Source of the DNA: Patescibacteria group bacterium
Lineage (GTDB): Bacteria; Patescibacteriota; Minisyncoccia; Phycocordibacterales; Phycocordibacteraceae
DNA: 38,682 nucleotides
Assembly: GCA_018971265.1 (NCBI GenBank)
Contig: JAGXBE010000003.1
Coordinates: 1 to 38,682 of the forward strand
Direction of reading: 5' to 3'
A model generated the notes under the pieces. That model was not told where the DNA came from and did no database searches. It saw nothing but the letters and a program-made list of their open reading frames with translations. Both the position numbers and the translations under genes were made by a program. Of the stretch, positions 8,791-19,564 are shown piece by piece (the stretch's first letter is position 1; the number at the start of each line of letters is the position of its first letter).

Positions 8791-8848
8791 GCGTTAAAAA
8801 ACAAGAGTCGCGTTCTGTTAATGCTAGCACATCGGCTATACTGGATGC

Positions 8849-9586
8849 ATGCTGTCGTCGTCAATTATTCTCACCGCACTCGACCCTTTTTTTATTCCGC
8901 TATTCCTGGGCGCCTTTGCCATTCCCGTTATGTTATCCATGCGGCCACGGCGCTTCTATTTCGTACGGCATGGTGAGACGATCCTGAATGCCAAGCACGT
9001 TCATCAAGACCAGAGCGGTGGACTCTCTGAAAACGGCGTGCGCCAGGCAGAACGGGTGGGGAAATATCTTACGCGTTTTCATATCAAACGAATAATAGCC
9101 AGTCCTTATGATCGGGCGAGAGAAACTGCGGACATTATCAACCGATATCTCGGGGTGCCAATGGCCTACTCAAAACTTCTTGCGGAGCGGAGGAATCCGA
9201 GCGAAATTGTCGGCAAAAGCGACGATGATCCGGTGGTCGCGCACATCGTCGACCAGATGGATCGGTCGTATCACGAGGACACCTATCGCTACTCGGATGA
9301 GGAAAATTTCGAAGACCTCAAGAAACGAGCGCGTCGAGCACTCAGGTTCCTTTCCCATCAAGGCACTCGCGAAACTTGCGTCGTGACCCACAGCATCTTT
9401 CTCAAGATGCTGGTTGCCTACCTCCTCTACCGGCGGCGCCTCCATGCCTCCGATTATGCGAAGCTCTCATTCTTCAATTACTCAGATAATGCAAACATAA
9501 CCGTTTGTGAATTTCATCCCTGGAAGGTGCTCTCGAAAACGCACGGTTGGGAGGTCGTAAGTTTTAACGAGACGCCTGAGGAATAG
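8849..9586 (+). CDS. Membrane-anchored histidine phosphatase (phosphoglycerate mutase-like)
   Basis: FVRHGETILNAKHVHQDQSGGLSENGVRQAERVG...SPYDRARETADII...VVTHSIFLKMLVAY. Confidence 0.87.
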   Translation: MLSSSIILTALDPFFIPLFLGAFAIPVMLSMRPRRFYFVRHGETILNAKHVHQDQSGGLSENGVRQAERVGKYLTRFHIKRIIASPYDRARETADIINRYLGVPMAYSKLLAERRNPSEIVGKSDDDPVVAHIVDQMDRSYHEDTYRYSDEENFEDLKKRARRALRFLSHQGTRETCVVTHSIFLKMLVAYLLYRRRLHASDYAKLSFFNYSDNANITVCEFHPWKVLSKTHGWEVVSFNETPEE

Positions 9587-9589
9587 AAA

Positions 9590-9619
9590 TACCGCACCAC
9601 GCAAAGAGCGGGTGCGGTA
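9590..9619 (-). terminator. Hairpin terminator between convergent genes (groEL side)
   Basis: TACCGCACC/GGTGCGGTA stem; minus strand followed by TTTCTATT. Confidence 0.7.
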
Positions 9620-9636
9620 CGTTCTTCCGAGTTCCC

Positions 9637-11292
<1,656 letters not shown>

Positions 11293-11310
11293 TTAATAAC
11301 TAATAATCAG

Positions 11311-11625
11311 CTATTTTAGGATGCCCAAGACGCCGGATTCGGGCAGGATGTAGTATTCTTCGCCTTCAATTTTCACTTCATCGTAGCCGTATTTCGAGAA
11401 AATCACCACGTCACCCTCCTTTACCTGTACCGGTACGCGTTTGCCGTCTTCGTATTTACCCGGGCCGACGGCGACCACGACGCCCTTTGCAGGCTTCTCC
11501 TTGTCTACCGTCTCAGGAATGATGATGCCCGATGCGAGCACTTTCTCGCCTTCTTTTAGGGACGGCTTTACCACGATGCGCTCGCCGAGCGGCATGAATG
11601 GAAATTTCTTTGTTGTTTTTACCAT
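11311..11625 (-). CDS. groES: Co-chaperonin GroES
   Basis: MPLGERIVVKPSLKEGEKVLASGIIIPETVDKEKPAKGVVVAVGPGKYEDGKRVPVQVKEGDVVIFSKYG; start at 11625. Confidence 0.96.
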   Translation of the reverse strand: MVKTTKKFPFMPLGERIVVKPSLKEGEKVLASGIIIPETVDKEKPAKGVVVAVGPGKYEDGKRVPVQVKEGDVVIFSKYGYDEVKIEGEEYYILPESGVLGILK

Positions 11626-11737
11626 GTCCTTATAATGTAGATGAATAATCTTGCCCGTGCATTGCGAGTATAGAGAAACCGACGACCTCACGCAAGTTGC
11701 ATCTTTCCGGCCTGCCGTGCTATCCTTGCTCTCACAA

Positions 11738-11977
11738 ATGGAGGCATTCGTACCGGCATTGCCGTACGCAGAAATCATCCTCTCAATACTCCTCATTGTC
11801 GGCATTGTGCTGCAGCAACGCGGCGCGACCTTGGGAGGAGCATTCGGGGGCGACAATTTCGCGTCGACCTTTTACAAGCGCAGAGGCGCGGAGAAGTTCC
11901 TGTTCAATGCGACCATCGCCATCGCGGTTATTCTCGTACTCACAGCGATAGCGAACTTCCTTTTGTCAGGGTTATGA
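11738..11977 (+). CDS. secG: Preprotein translocase subunit SecG
   Basis: ILLIVGIVLQQRGATLGGAFGGDNFASTFYKRRGAEKFLFNATIAIAVILVLTAIANFLL. Confidence 0.9.
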   Translation: MEAFVPALPYAEIILSILLIVGIVLQQRGATLGGAFGGDNFASTFYKRRGAEKFLFNATIAIAVILVLTAIANFLLSGL

Positions 11978-13728
11978 CCCGCCCGGACGGTTTTCACCCC
12001 ATCGGATACGGAGCGCTTTGGCGGGAACGGTTTTTGCGAGTACGCAATATTCGCGCGCTTGAATATTTCAGGACGCGTATCAACGCCCTCTCTTCGGGCG
12101 ACCGCGCCTTGTTCTATCTGCTTATGGCCGTTGTCGGCATTGCCTCCGTCTCGAGCATTTACGGGCTCGAGCAGTCGCTCCTCATACAGGTACCGAGCTA
12201 TAGAGGGACTCTTGTCGAGGGCGGGGTCGGGAGTCCTCGGTTTATAAACCCGCTTCTCGGCATTACGGACGCGGATCGCGATCTTTCCGCGCTTACGTAT
12301 GCCGGGCTTATGGGGCTCTCGGGCACGGGAACGCTCGTACCCGTGCTCGCGGAAAGTTATACCGTCTCCCCCGACGGTAAAACCTACACCTTCGTCTTGC
12401 GTGAAGACGCGAAGTTCTCCGACGGTTCTCCCGTCACAGCGAGCGATGTCGTCTTCACGGTACAGAAGGCGCAGGACGCCGCACTGAAGAGCCCGGAGTA
12501 CGCGGACTGGGCGGGGGTAAACGCACTCGCGGTCGACCAACGCACCGTACGCTTCACCCTCTCGAAACCCTACGCACCCTTTCTCGGGTTGACGACCTTG
12601 GGCGTCCTTCCTTCGCGCCTCTGGCAGAACATATCGAATGAGGAATTTCCCTTTTCAACCCTCGAGACCGTTCCCGTAGGTGCAGGACCGTTCCGGGTTA
12701 CGAATGTTTCGCGCGATGCTTCCGGACTCATAGAGAGCGTGTCTCTCGCTGAGAATCCGTATTATGTGCTCGGCAGGCCCTATCTGAACGGCATTCGCTT
12801 CAACTTCTATGCCCGCAGCGAAGATGTCGCGAGCGCACTTGCAAGCGGAGCCATCGAGAGCGCGTATGGCGTGAGCACGGCGGGAGCGCTGACCGCCCCT
12901 TACGCCCGTATTTTCGGCGTGTTCTGGAATCCGAGCGAAAAGCCGGTCTACGCACGGGAAGAAGTACGAAAGGCGCTCTCGACGGCACTTGATCGGCAGA
13001 CTATTATCGATACGGTGCTCGGCGGTTACGCGACCGCGATTATGGGGCCGGTACCGCCGGGAGGATTGGTGAGACAAGTACCGGTTCCCCAATCGAAAAA
13101 CCCGACGGAGGACGCCGCGCAAATACTGCGGGCGGGGGGATGGGTATATGACGGTACTGCGCGCCTCTGGAAAAATGCGGCGGCGAAACAAACACTCGAT
13201 GCCATTACCATTCGCACGTCGAATGTGCCCGAGCTGAAAAATGTGGCGAGCGCGGTGAAAGCAGACTGGGAGAAACTCGGCATTCCCGTTACCATTGAAC
13301 TCTACGAGCCGGGCGATCTTTCTCAGAACGTCATACGCCCCCGCAAGTACGAGGCGCTCCTCTACGGCATGGTCGTCGGTCGTGAGCAGGACCTCTATGC
13401 TTTCTGGGACTCCCAGGAGCGCAACGATCCCGGTCTCAACATCGCACTGTACGCGAACAAGACGGTCGATGCACTGCTTGAGGAAGCGCGCGGTTCTCCG
13501 GATCAGGCGTTGCGAGCGGCCGATCTTCAGAAGATTGAGGATACTGTCGCCGCGGATTACCCTGCTGCTTTCATTTACGCGCCTGATTTCACCTACACGG
13601 TCCCGAACGATCTTAGGGGCGTCATGCTTCCGCAGATCATAACCCCCGCGGATCGTTTCGCGACTGTCGCTTCCTGGTATCGATCGGTTGACGCCGTGTG
13701 GCCTTTCTTTGTGCACCAGAATCGCTAG
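11974..13728 (+). CDS. ABC-type peptide/substrate-binding protein family 5 (OppA/DppA-like) with N-terminal TM anchor
   Basis: LVPVLAESYTVSPDGKTYTFVLREDAKFSDGSPVTASDVVFTV; REEVRKALSTALDRQTIIDTVLGGYA; no adjacent permease/ATPase genes. Confidence 0.85.
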   Translation: MTRPDGFHPIGYGALWRERFLRVRNIRALEYFRTRINALSSGDRALFYLLMAVVGIASVSSIYGLEQSLLIQVPSYRGTLVEGGVGSPRFINPLLGITDADRDLSALTYAGLMGLSGTGTLVPVLAESYTVSPDGKTYTFVLREDAKFSDGSPVTASDVVFTVQKAQDAALKSPEYADWAGVNALAVDQRTVRFTLSKPYAPFLGLTTLGVLPSRLWQNISNEEFPFSTLETVPVGAGPFRVTNVSRDASGLIESVSLAENPYYVLGRPYLNGIRFNFYARSEDVASALASGAIESAYGVSTAGALTAPYARIFGVFWNPSEKPVYAREEVRKALSTALDRQTIIDTVLGGYATAIMGPVPPGGLVRQVPVPQSKNPTEDAAQILRAGGWVYDGTARLWKNAAAKQTLDAITIRTSNVPELKNVASAVKADWEKLGIPVTIELYEPGDLSQNVIRPRKYEALLYGMVVGREQDLYAFWDSQERNDPGLNIALYANKTVDALLEEARGSPDQALRAADLQKIEDTVAADYPAAFIYAPDFTYTVPNDLRGVMLPQIITPADRFATVASWYRSVDAVWPFFVHQNR

Positions 13729-13816
13729 ATATTTTCGTACGGGTTTTCTTTGCTATCAAAGGAGAAAACTTAGTCAGTAACGTTTATCAATTTCACAGTC
13801 AATAACTACCATCATT

Positions 13817-15712
13817 ATGAACCAAGCACCGGCACCGGCACCCGCGTCAAGTCCGGAACGTGAGACACGACCGAGCCGCGGTCCGCGACGTTTTGAACGC
13901 GGTAATCGTCCGCAAGGCCGCGCCACACCGCACCCCGGCGGTGCCGCGCGCCGCATTCAAAGAATCCTGAGACGCCCTTCGGCAACAAGCGTGCGCACGA
14001 ACCGCGCGGCCGATTATTTCCCGGAACCCGCAGGACCGTCTACCGTCCGCATCATTCCGCTCGGGGGCGTCGAGGAGGTCGGCCGCAACATGACCGCAGT
14101 GGAGGTGGGCGCAACGGGCGACATACTCGTCTTTGACGCCGGTTTCCAGTTCGTCTCCGAAGACGCTTCCCCGGGCGTTGACTACATTCTCCCCAACACC
14201 CGTTATCTGGAAAAGAACGCCTCTCGCGTAAAGGGCGTCATCATCACGCACGGCCATCTCGACCACATCGGCGGTATCCCGTTCATCCTCCCGCGTTTCG
14301 GGACGCCGCCAATCTACACCCAGAATCTGACTTCGATCATGATTCAGCGCCGACAGGAGGAGTATCCGGATGTGCCAAAATCAGAAATGGTTACCGTCGA
14401 GATCGGTCAGTCCATGGTCATCGGTTCGACCCGCGTAAAATTTTTTCCCGTTACGCACTCCATCCCCGATTCAATGGGCGTCTCCATCGAAACACCGCAC
14501 GGCAATGTCGTCATCACCGGCGACCTGAAACTTGACCACGAGGACGGGATTCCTTCCGAGCGCGAGGTGAAGACCTGGGGAGCTATCGGTAAAGATAGAA
14601 ATATCTTTTTCATTGCCGATTCAACCAACGCCGAAAAAGATGGTTTCTCCATTCCGGAATCAAAGGTGATTCAGACGCTTGAGGACATCATACGGACGGT
14701 CTCCGGCCGACTCATTATCGGCACCTTCGCTTCGCAATTCGAACGCATGATCCATATCATGGAGGCCGCGGAGAAACTCGGGAAAAAAATCGTTACCGAA
14801 GGCCGCTCTATCAAGAACAATCTCGAGATTGCGGAAAAGACAGGGCTCCTCAAGATCAGCAAAGGGGTTATCATCCCCGCGCAAGACATCGGCAACTATC
14901 CGCCCGACAAAATCGTCATCCTTTCGACGGGCGCACAGGGCGAGGAGTTTGCGGCCTTGATGCGTATCGCGACCAAGCAACACAAATACATTACGCTCTC
15001 CGAGCGCGATACGATCGTCCTCTCATCTTCGGTTATCCCCGGCAATGAAATTGCGGTCCAGAAGCTGAAAGACAACCTTTATCGCCACGGCGTCTCGCTC
15101 ATCCACTACCGATCAAGCGACGTCCACTCGACCGGCCACGGCAATACCGGCGAACTGGTCTGGATAAATAAACAGGTGCATCCGAAATTCTTCATGCCCG
15201 CGTATGGCTATCACTCGATGCTTCGCTGCCACGCGAAAGCGGTCGAGCAGTCGGGCTTCCCGAGGGAAAACATTGTCATTCCGGATAACGGTACGGTAAT
15301 TGACATCGAGGAGGGCGAGCGGATGAACGTGCACAAACAGAAAGTGCCCTCTTCACCGATGGTCGTTGACGGCTTCACCATCGGCGATATGCAAGAAGTG
15401 GTCATTCGCGACCGTCAGTCGCTCGCCAAGGACGGCATGTTCGTCATCATCGTGAACGTAAACCTTAAAACCGGCAAGCTGCGTAAATCTCCCGATATCA
15501 TCAGCCGTGGCTTCATCTATCTGCGCGAGTCCCAGAACCTTCTGAACGAGGCGCGTATACTCATCAAGAAAACCATCGAAGATTCCACGCGCAATATGAA
15601 CCCTATCGACCTCGACTACGTAAAAAATACTCTCACCGACGTTATGGCCGGATTCCTCTTTACCCGCACCAACAAGGCGCCGATGGTGATACCGGTGTTG
15701 ATCGGGATGTGA
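13817..15712 (+). CDS. Ribonuclease J (beta-CASP MBL ribonuclease) with Arg/Pro-rich N-terminal extension
   Basis: IIPLGGVEEVGRNMTAVEVG, ITHGHLDHIGGIPF, IIGTFASQFERM, STGAQGEEFAALMRIA, HSTGHGNTGELVW. Confidence 0.94.
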   Translation: MNQAPAPAPASSPERETRPSRGPRRFERGNRPQGRATPHPGGAARRIQRILRRPSATSVRTNRAADYFPEPAGPSTVRIIPLGGVEEVGRNMTAVEVGATGDILVFDAGFQFVSEDASPGVDYILPNTRYLEKNASRVKGVIITHGHLDHIGGIPFILPRFGTPPIYTQNLTSIMIQRRQEEYPDVPKSEMVTVEIGQSMVIGSTRVKFFPVTHSIPDSMGVSIETPHGNVVITGDLKLDHEDGIPSEREVKTWGAIGKDRNIFFIADSTNAEKDGFSIPESKVIQTLEDIIRTVSGRLIIGTFASQFERMIHIMEAAEKLGKKIVTEGRSIKNNLEIAEKTGLLKISKGVIIPAQDIGNYPPDKIVILSTGAQGEEFAALMRIATKQHKYITLSERDTIVLSSSVIPGNEIAVQKLKDNLYRHGVSLIHYRSSDVHSTGHGNTGELVWINKQVHPKFFMPAYGYHSMLRCHAKAVEQSGFPRENIVIPDNGTVIDIEEGERMNVHKQKVPSSPMVVDGFTIGDMQEVVIRDRQSLAKDGMFVIIVNVNLKTGKLRKSPDIISRGFIYLRESQNLLNEARILIKKTIEDSTRNMNPIDLDYVKNTLTDVMAGFLFTRTNKAPMVIPVLIGM

Positions 15713-15737
15713 AAGAGGGAGTAGTTAAAAACAAATC

Positions 15738-15766
15738 CGCGGCTCGCCAGAAGCGAGCCGCGTTTC
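15738..15766 (+). terminator. Rho-independent terminator downstream of RNase J
   Basis: CGCGGCTCGC-CAGAA-GCGAGCCGCG-TTTC. Confidence 0.8.
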
Positions 15767-15787
15767 CTGTATGTTATCCTCGAACCT

Positions 15788-16942
15788 ATGCACCCGCGCG
15801 TGGTCCTTTCGGTTGGAAATTTCTTTTTTTCACTGTTCGCAACCGTTACCGTCTACATACTTCTTCCCTATCTTTCTTCCTTCATGGGGGAAGCGTACAC
15901 CGGCCTGGTGGTCGCGGGGGGCGCTTTCGTCGCGGTCATTTTCTTCCCCTATCTTCCGCGGCTTGTTGCGCGGTACGGAGCGCAGCAACTCGCGCTCTTT
16001 TTTGCGCTTGCGGAGATGGTGGCGCTCTTCGCGCTAGCCGCCGTACCCGGGCCTATTGCGGGCGCCTTCCTTATAGCCGTTACGGTGGCGCTTCAGCCGT
16101 TCCTCTCCTACGAGCTCGATCTGCTCCTCGAAGCGACTGTCGCCGAGGAAGGCACGACCGGCCGTGTCCGTACGCTCTTTCTCACCGCGTGGAACGTCGC
16201 GGCGCTTGCGGCTCCGCTTCTCATGGGTGCGCTTTTGGCAAATTCCAATTCTTACGGCCGCGTCTTTCTCGCCGCCGCAGCCGCCCTCGTACCATTCGTC
16301 GTCCTCTTCGCTGCGCGTAAACTCCCCAAAGGCGAAACGCCCGAGCTTTCGCGCATGCGCGACACGTTCCTCTGCATCGTGCGTGACCGCGACCTCGCCG
16401 CAGTCACGTTCGCGCACTTTCTTCTCTATCTCTTCTATGTCTGGGTGGCGCTCTACGTACCGATTTACCTTCATGGCGTACTCGGCATACCATGGGCGGT
16501 TCTTGGCTGGGTGTTTTCGATAATGCTTGTGCCCTATTTGCTTATCGAGTATCCGGCGGGATGGATTGCCGACCGATTCATCGGCGATAAGGAGCTCATG
16601 CTCGCAGGATTTCTCATCGCCGGCGGCGCACTTATTTTTATCGGCATTCTCTCTGCGGCATCCTCGCTCATTTTAATCTTGAGTGTCCTCGTTGTTTCGC
16701 GCATCGGTGCGGCGCTCATCGAAAGCATGACCGAGGTTCATTTCTTCCGCCGCGTCTCCGAGCGGGACATAAACTCCGTGAGCGTGTTCCGCGGCATTTG
16801 GCCGCTCGCGGATCTCGTGGCGCCCGTCGCGGGCAGTTTGATCCTCTTCTTCGGCAGTTACGAAATGCTCTTCGTGCTCACGGGCGGATTCGTCACGCTC
16901 GCCGGCGTCGCGTCAACGCTGCTCATAAAAGATTTTCGTTAG
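15788..16942 (+). CDS. Major facilitator superfamily transporter
   Basis: 384 aa, about 11-12 hydrophobic segments, YPAGWIADRFIGDKELMLAGFLIAG loop. Confidence 0.75.
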   Translation: MHPRVVLSVGNFFFSLFATVTVYILLPYLSSFMGEAYTGLVVAGGAFVAVIFFPYLPRLVARYGAQQLALFFALAEMVALFALAAVPGPIAGAFLIAVTVALQPFLSYELDLLLEATVAEEGTTGRVRTLFLTAWNVAALAAPLLMGALLANSNSYGRVFLAAAAALVPFVVLFAARKLPKGETPELSRMRDTFLCIVRDRDLAAVTFAHFLLYLFYVWVALYVPIYLHGVLGIPWAVLGWVFSIMLVPYLLIEYPAGWIADRFIGDKELMLAGFLIAGGALIFIGILSAASSLILILSVLVVSRIGAALIESMTEVHFFRRVSERDINSVSVFRGIWPLADLVAPVAGSLILFFGSYEMLFVLTGGFVTLAGVASTLLIKDFR

Positions 16943-17736
16943 TCCGCGAGCGCGTAGCGACTGCGGCGTACCCGCACCAGCCCCTCCGCACAAAGGGCAT
17001 CCAGAGCAAGCGCGACCTGTTTGCGGCGCGTAGTGCCGAGCAGCATTACGAGGCACGCGCGCGACACGGTTCCTTGCGTGAGCTCGCGCACGATGGCACC
17101 GCGCGCCTCTCGCAGAGACCCGCTAAATTTCGACTGTCTCGCGTAATGCTCGCTCCGCGCGTTATGCGAAACGCCCGAACGCTTCAAATAGGCGCCGTAG
17201 TCCATGAGCGCGCTATACCATTCTCTCGCACGACCTCTGGGAAGCGTTTTTTCTAGGACGCGTTCTATTTCTGCATCTGAAACCTTCCTCCTTTTCGGGA
17301 AGAAATGGTGCACAATAGCCGTGCGAATGTTCGTCTCCACCACGATGGCGTCTTTATTGAACGCAAACGCCGCTATGGCGCGCGCGGTGTAGCGCCCCAC
17401 ACCGGGCAACTTCTCCAGCTCCGTTATCGAATCGAGTTTTGTAACGGCAAGTTTCTTCGCTGCTGCGTGAAGCATTTTGGCGCGCCGATTGTAACCGAGC
17501 CCCTGCCATACCTTGAGCACCTCCGATAGCGGCGCGAGAGAGAGCGTTTTTGCATGCGGGAAACGCTTCATAAACCTGGCATAAAACGGCAGCACACGCT
17601 CTACCTGAGTTTGCTGAAGCATTATTTCAGAAACAAGAATTCGGTACGGCTGTTCGGTTTTCCGCCAGGGCAGATCATGCCGTCCGTGAATTCGGTAATA
17701 CCGCCACACGAGCGCTCTAAATTTCGTAGATGACAT
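16939..17736 (-). CDS. A/G-specific adenine glycosylase-like HhH-GPD protein (MutY-like), without Fe-S cluster ligands
   Basis: WRKTEQPYRILVSEIMLQQTQVERV, LPGVGRYTARAIAAFAF; no C-x6-C-x2-C-x5-C motif. Confidence 0.82.
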   Translation of the reverse strand: MSSTKFRALVWRYYRIHGRHDLPWRKTEQPYRILVSEIMLQQTQVERVLPFYARFMKRFPHAKTLSLAPLSEVLKVWQGLGYNRRAKMLHAAAKKLAVTKLDSITELEKLPGVGRYTARAIAAFAFNKDAIVVETNIRTAIVHHFFPKRRKVSDAEIERVLEKTLPRGRAREWYSALMDYGAYLKRSGVSHNARSEHYARQSKFSGSLREARGAIVRELTQGTVSRACLVMLLGTTRRKQVALALDALCAEGLVRVRRSRYALAD

Positions 17737-18403
17737 CTTTGCGCTCGACGACTATCTTCCATCCGCGCCGTTTTGCGTGCGCATAGAGCGTGCTGTTTGG
17801 GTTAAAAGCGATGGCAGTCTCGACGGACTCAAGAAGCGGTATATCGCTTTCCGTATCTCCCACGCCGATCGAGCTCTCGAACGTGAGTCCTTCTTTGCGT
17901 ACCGCTCGCTGTAATATCGCTGATTTGTTTTTCATAATATCTTCGTCCTCGACTCCGCCGGTGAAGTTGCCGGAAGGGCCGGTCGCAAAGAAGAATCCGT
18001 ACACTTTATCAAATCCCGCCTCGTAACCGAACCCGTCAACGATGAATTTCGGCGAATGAGAGATTGCGAGAAGATAGTAATTCTTTTGTCGCAAGTTCTT
18101 GATGAGGTCGCGCGTATACCGATACACACGGTCTTTCTTTTCCTCGATGACTTCTCCGGCCGCGTCCGCCACCGCTGCAAACGACACTCCTTTTATCTGT
18201 TTCTGGAAAACCTCCACAACTTTGTCGACATATGCTTGGTAATCACCCTTGCGGTCAAGCCAGCGCGTGCGTTCGTTTTCGTAAAGCATGAGTGATTCCT
18301 GAGGAAATATGCCTTTTTCGATGAGGCGCTCCACGAGCTCGAGCGTCAAGGACGAACGGAAAACGGTCCCGTCAATGTCGAATGCGGCCACGGGGCGTTT
18401 CAT
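17717..18403 (-). CDS. HAD-superfamily IB hydrolase (SerB-like phosphatase)
   Basis: FDIDGTVFRSSLTLELVERLI, LAISHSPKFIVDGFG, GVGDTESDIPLLESVETAIAFNPNSTL. Confidence 0.85.
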   Translation of the reverse strand: MKRPVAAFDIDGTVFRSSLTLELVERLIEKGIFPQESLMLYENERTRWLDRKGDYQAYVDKVVEVFQKQIKGVSFAAVADAAGEVIEEKKDRVYRYTRDLIKNLRQKNYYLLAISHSPKFIVDGFGYEAGFDKVYGFFFATGPSGNFTGGVEDEDIMKNKSAILQRAVRKEGLTFESSIGVGDTESDIPLLESVETAIAFNPNSTLYAHAKRRGWKIVVERKDVIYEI

Positions 18404-18417
18404 TCTTCTATCCTACC

Positions 18418-19089
18418 TTATTTCGCCTTGGGCCAGCGTGCGGCAGCTGGTGGCCAGAGCACCGTTAAGGGATGTGTTGTGCAGTCATGCTGGCGCGCGG
18501 GACACACATACCTACCATAGAGGACAAGGCCATTATTTATATATTTCCAGTCCTTTTTCGGGATGAGTGCTTCGAGATCTTTTGAAATTTTCGTAAGATC
18601 GTCGGCATCCGTGAGGTCGAAACGCTTCGCGAAACGTCGCACATGCGTATCAGTCGCAATGCCTTCCCACGAGTCATACAGCTGGCCAAGTATGACGTGC
18701 GCCGTTTTATAGCCAACGCCGGGCAGCTCGATAAGCTCGGCGGCGGTCTGCGGGACGGTGTCGCCGTGTCGCTCGTGAACCATGTTCGCAGCGGAGATAA
18801 TCGCCTTGGTTTTATTTCGAAAGAACGGGACGGTGGAAATCTCTTTCGTAAACGTTGCGGTTTTCGCGCGTGCGAAATCGAGCGGTGTCCTGTATTTCTT
18901 GAAAAGCGTTTTCGTAAGTCTGTTGACCGCTTTGTCGGTGCACTGCGCGGAAAGGACGACCGCGACGAGGAACTGGAACGGCGTTTCGTACGAGAGCTCG
19001 CTTTTGGGCTCCGGGTATGTTCTCTTCAGATAGGCAACGATTTTCCCGGCGCGTTCCTTCCGTTCCGCAATCCTCGCCGAAGCGCTCAT
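18418..19089 (-). CDS. nth: Endonuclease III (Nth family), degenerate Fe-S ligands
   Basis: VVLSAQCTDKAVNRLT, LPGVGYKTAHVIL (catalytic Lys), TDTHVRRFAKR (catalytic Asp), CPARQHDCTTHPLTVLW. Confidence 0.9.
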   Translation of the reverse strand: MSASARIAERKERAGKIVAYLKRTYPEPKSELSYETPFQFLVAVVLSAQCTDKAVNRLTKTLFKKYRTPLDFARAKTATFTKEISTVPFFRNKTKAIISAANMVHERHGDTVPQTAAELIELPGVGYKTAHVILGQLYDSWEGIATDTHVRRFAKRFDLTDADDLTKISKDLEALIPKKDWKYINNGLVLYGRYVCPARQHDCTTHPLTVLWPPAAARWPKAK

Positions 19090-19559
19090 GCCGCAAGCGC
19101 TTTCAGGTCCGCTATGGCCTCTCGAGCGTGGTGTTCGGGCTTCACCTTCTCGTATATTTTGGCGATCCTTCCGGAAGGATCTATGAGAAACGAGGTGCGG
19201 CTCGTGCCCATGTAGGTCTTTCCCATGAATTTCTTTTCCCCGAACACGCCGTATCTTCCCACGACCTCTTTATGCGCATCGGACAGAAGCGTAAAAGGAA
19301 GTTGGTACGTTGCGGCAAACTTTGAGTGACTCTCTACGCTGTCGGTTGAGACGCCGAGCACGACAGCTCCGATGTTTTGGAAATCTTTGAACTGGTCACG
19401 GATGCCGCATGCCTCGATGGTACAGCCCGGCGTATCATCTTTCGGATAAAAATACAGAAGTATCCACTGCCCCGCGTAGTCGGCAAGCGAGTGCTCCTTC
19501 CCTTTTTGGTCGGGAAGCGTGAAGTCCGGTGCCTGCGCGCTGATCCTTGGCATCTCCAT
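19086..19559 (-). CDS. bcp: Peroxiredoxin, Bcp/PrxQ family
   Basis: APDFTLPDQKGKEHSLADYAGQWILLYFYPKDDTPGCTIEACGIRD. Confidence 0.94.
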   Translation of the reverse strand: MEMPRISAQAPDFTLPDQKGKEHSLADYAGQWILLYFYPKDDTPGCTIEACGIRDQFKDFQNIGAVVLGVSTDSVESHSKFAATYQLPFTLLSDAHKEVVGRYGVFGEKKFMGKTYMGTSRTSFLIDPSGRIAKIYEKVKPEHHAREAIADLKALAA

Positions 19560-19564
19560 CGGTC

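Noticed and set aside
11626-11737. CIRCE heat-shock operator upstream of groES
   Set aside because: No TTAGCACTC-N9-GAGTGCTAA-like inverted repeat in the groES/secG intergenic region.
11626-11856. N-terminal extension of groES ORF to 11856
   Set aside because: GroES begins with MVKTTKKFPFMPLGERIVV at 11625; the extension overlaps the divergent secG region.
12655-13716. 353-aa minus-strand ORF antisense to the substrate-binding protein
   Set aside because: Shadow ORF of a well-supported SBP family 5 gene.
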